Below are positions 63,500 through 64,000 of a stretch of 64,000 bases of DNA, one piece after another. The DNA is taken from NCBI GenBank assembly GCA_009782565.1, contig WRIU01000005.1:1-64000 (forward strand), given 5' to 3'. The notes beneath the pieces were generated by a model. That model saw only the letters and a list, made by a program, of their open reading frames with translations, was not told the origin of the DNA and searched no databases. The DNA is from Betaproteobacteria bacterium. Lineage in GTDB: Bacteria; Pseudomonadota; Gammaproteobacteria; Burkholderiales; Rhodocyclaceae. Every line of letters begins with the position of its first letter. Position 1 is the first letter of the stretch. A program made the position numbers and the translations under genes.

Positions 63500-64000
63500 T
63501 CAGCGTCCACCTCTTCGTTGTTCCGACCGCCTTTCCTCATCCGCGCGGGCGCGGATTTCACGCAGGCGGGCATCGGCTGCGGACAACTCGTAAAAATCCC
63601 CGTCCCCGGCGCGGCGAGCCAGTTCCAGTTGCTCGACTGCGGCACGGTAGGTTCCGTGTAAAACATAAACCTCGGCCTGGGCGCGATGTTGCGCCGTGCG
63701 CTTGCCCAAGGCCGCATTGGCGCGCGCGAGCAGCCCCCACAGGCGGATGTCGCTGCTGCGGCTGGCGAGCGCGCGGCGCATCCCCCGTTCCGCGTCTTGT
63801 GCCCGCCCGCCCGCAATTTGCGCGTTGGCCAACGCATAGACCACGCTCATGCTTTCCGGGAAAGCCTTGTTGGCGGCGGTCAGCGTATTGATCGCCGCGT
63901 CGGTATTACGGCGGGCTATCGCCACTTCGCCGGAGAGGATGGCAATGAAAGGCGAAGGCTTGGCGCGGCGGCGCAATTCATCGAGCGTGCGCGCGGCGGC
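63500..64000 (-). CDS. C-terminal TPR part of an M48-type metalloprotease (partial)
   Basis: Open to the right edge of the window; at least 166 residues. TPR-like helices: AINTLTAANKAFPESMSVVYALANAQIAGGR, DIRLWGLLARANAALGKRTAQHRAQAEVYVLHGTYRAAVEQLELARRAGDGDFYELSAADARLREIRAR. This tail, and a neighbouring tusA, are typical of BepA-like M48 peptidases in betaproteobacteria, but the catalytic HExxH lies outside the window. Confidence 0.65.
   Translation of the reverse strand, partial: AAARTLDELRRRAKPSPFIAILSGEVAIARRNTDAAINTLTAANKAFPESMSVVYALANAQIAGGRAQDAERGMRRALASRSSDIRLWGLLARANAALGKRTAQHRAQAEVYVLHGTYRAAVEQLELARRAGDGDFYELSAADARLREIRARADEERRSEQRRGGR

Overview
The window reads as chromosomal DNA of a GC-rich betaproteobacterium, most likely of the Rhodocyclales (Azoarcus/Accumulibacter-like). 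This rests on gene order and families: rpsF-priB-rpsR-rplI-dnaB, dapB-bamE-fur facing recN, nadK/hrcA, accBC-prmA, a complete iscRSUA-hscBA-fdx-iscX operon, a PEP-CTERM exported protein, and an MlaE-STAS/MlaF/MlaD/lipoprotein operon. The genus cannot be fixed from sequence reading alone. Coding density is high, and many operon joints are 4-nt ATGA/GTGA overlaps.

Layout. 0-4.2 kb: a zinc/manganese-type ABC importer (znuA-znuC-znuB, minus strand) behind an outer-membrane porin-like gene with a His-rich segment and a small Cys/His membrane protein. 4.2-7.2 kb: dnaB and the rpsF-priB-rpsR-rplI operon. 7.4-9.4 kb: an MBL-fold hydrolase and tcdA. 9.4-22.1 kb: a low-complexity unknown protein, then core genes dapB, bamE, fur, recN, nadK, hrcA, hemH, aroQ, accB, accC, prmA and a zinc-ribbon/DUF3426 protein. 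22.1-30.9 kb: a PfkB kinase, then two GGDEF-EAL proteins that share a 1.5-kb, nearly identical direct repeat. Between them lie a PstS-like periplasmic protein, a porin-like protein and lgt; the PstS-like/porin pair is bracketed by two copies of a palindromic repeat. 31.1-35.8 kb: macA-macB-OMF efflux operon.

36.0-49.6 kb is an accessory island. An XRE regulator diverges from an orphan type VI secretion cargo cluster: VgrG, a Tle4-like lipase effector, a Tli4-like immunity protein, an AT-richer unknown protein built from two related modules, a membrane protein and PAAR. An AATAG/CTATT-rich operator-like region lies between the regulator and vgrG. After a non-coding gap comes a relic-looking mini-element: an AlpA-type HTH protein and a Toprim-DUF927 primase-helicase with GTAAC repeats at both ends. 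It stops next to the initiator tRNA-fMet gene. No core T6SS genes and no integrase are visible.

49.7-64 kb: tRNA-fMet; the isc operon with a recognisable IscR type-1 promoter site; a PEP-CTERM protein; a sulfane-sulfur operon (BigR/SqrR-like ArsR repressor with a self-overlapping palindrome, split YeeE/YedE transporter, CoA-disulfide reductase with rhodanese domain); a phospholipid-transport-type MCE operon; tusA; and the 3' end of an M48-peptidase-like TPR gene at the edge.

The best candidates for something new are the regulator/operator/VgrG arrangement with its two-module unknown gene, the AlpA/Toprim-DUF927 element with terminal GTAAC repeats, the palindrome-bracketed PstS-like/porin pair inside the duplicated EAL locus, and an unidentified GNRA-loop-rich intergenic segment at 35.8-36.0 kb.
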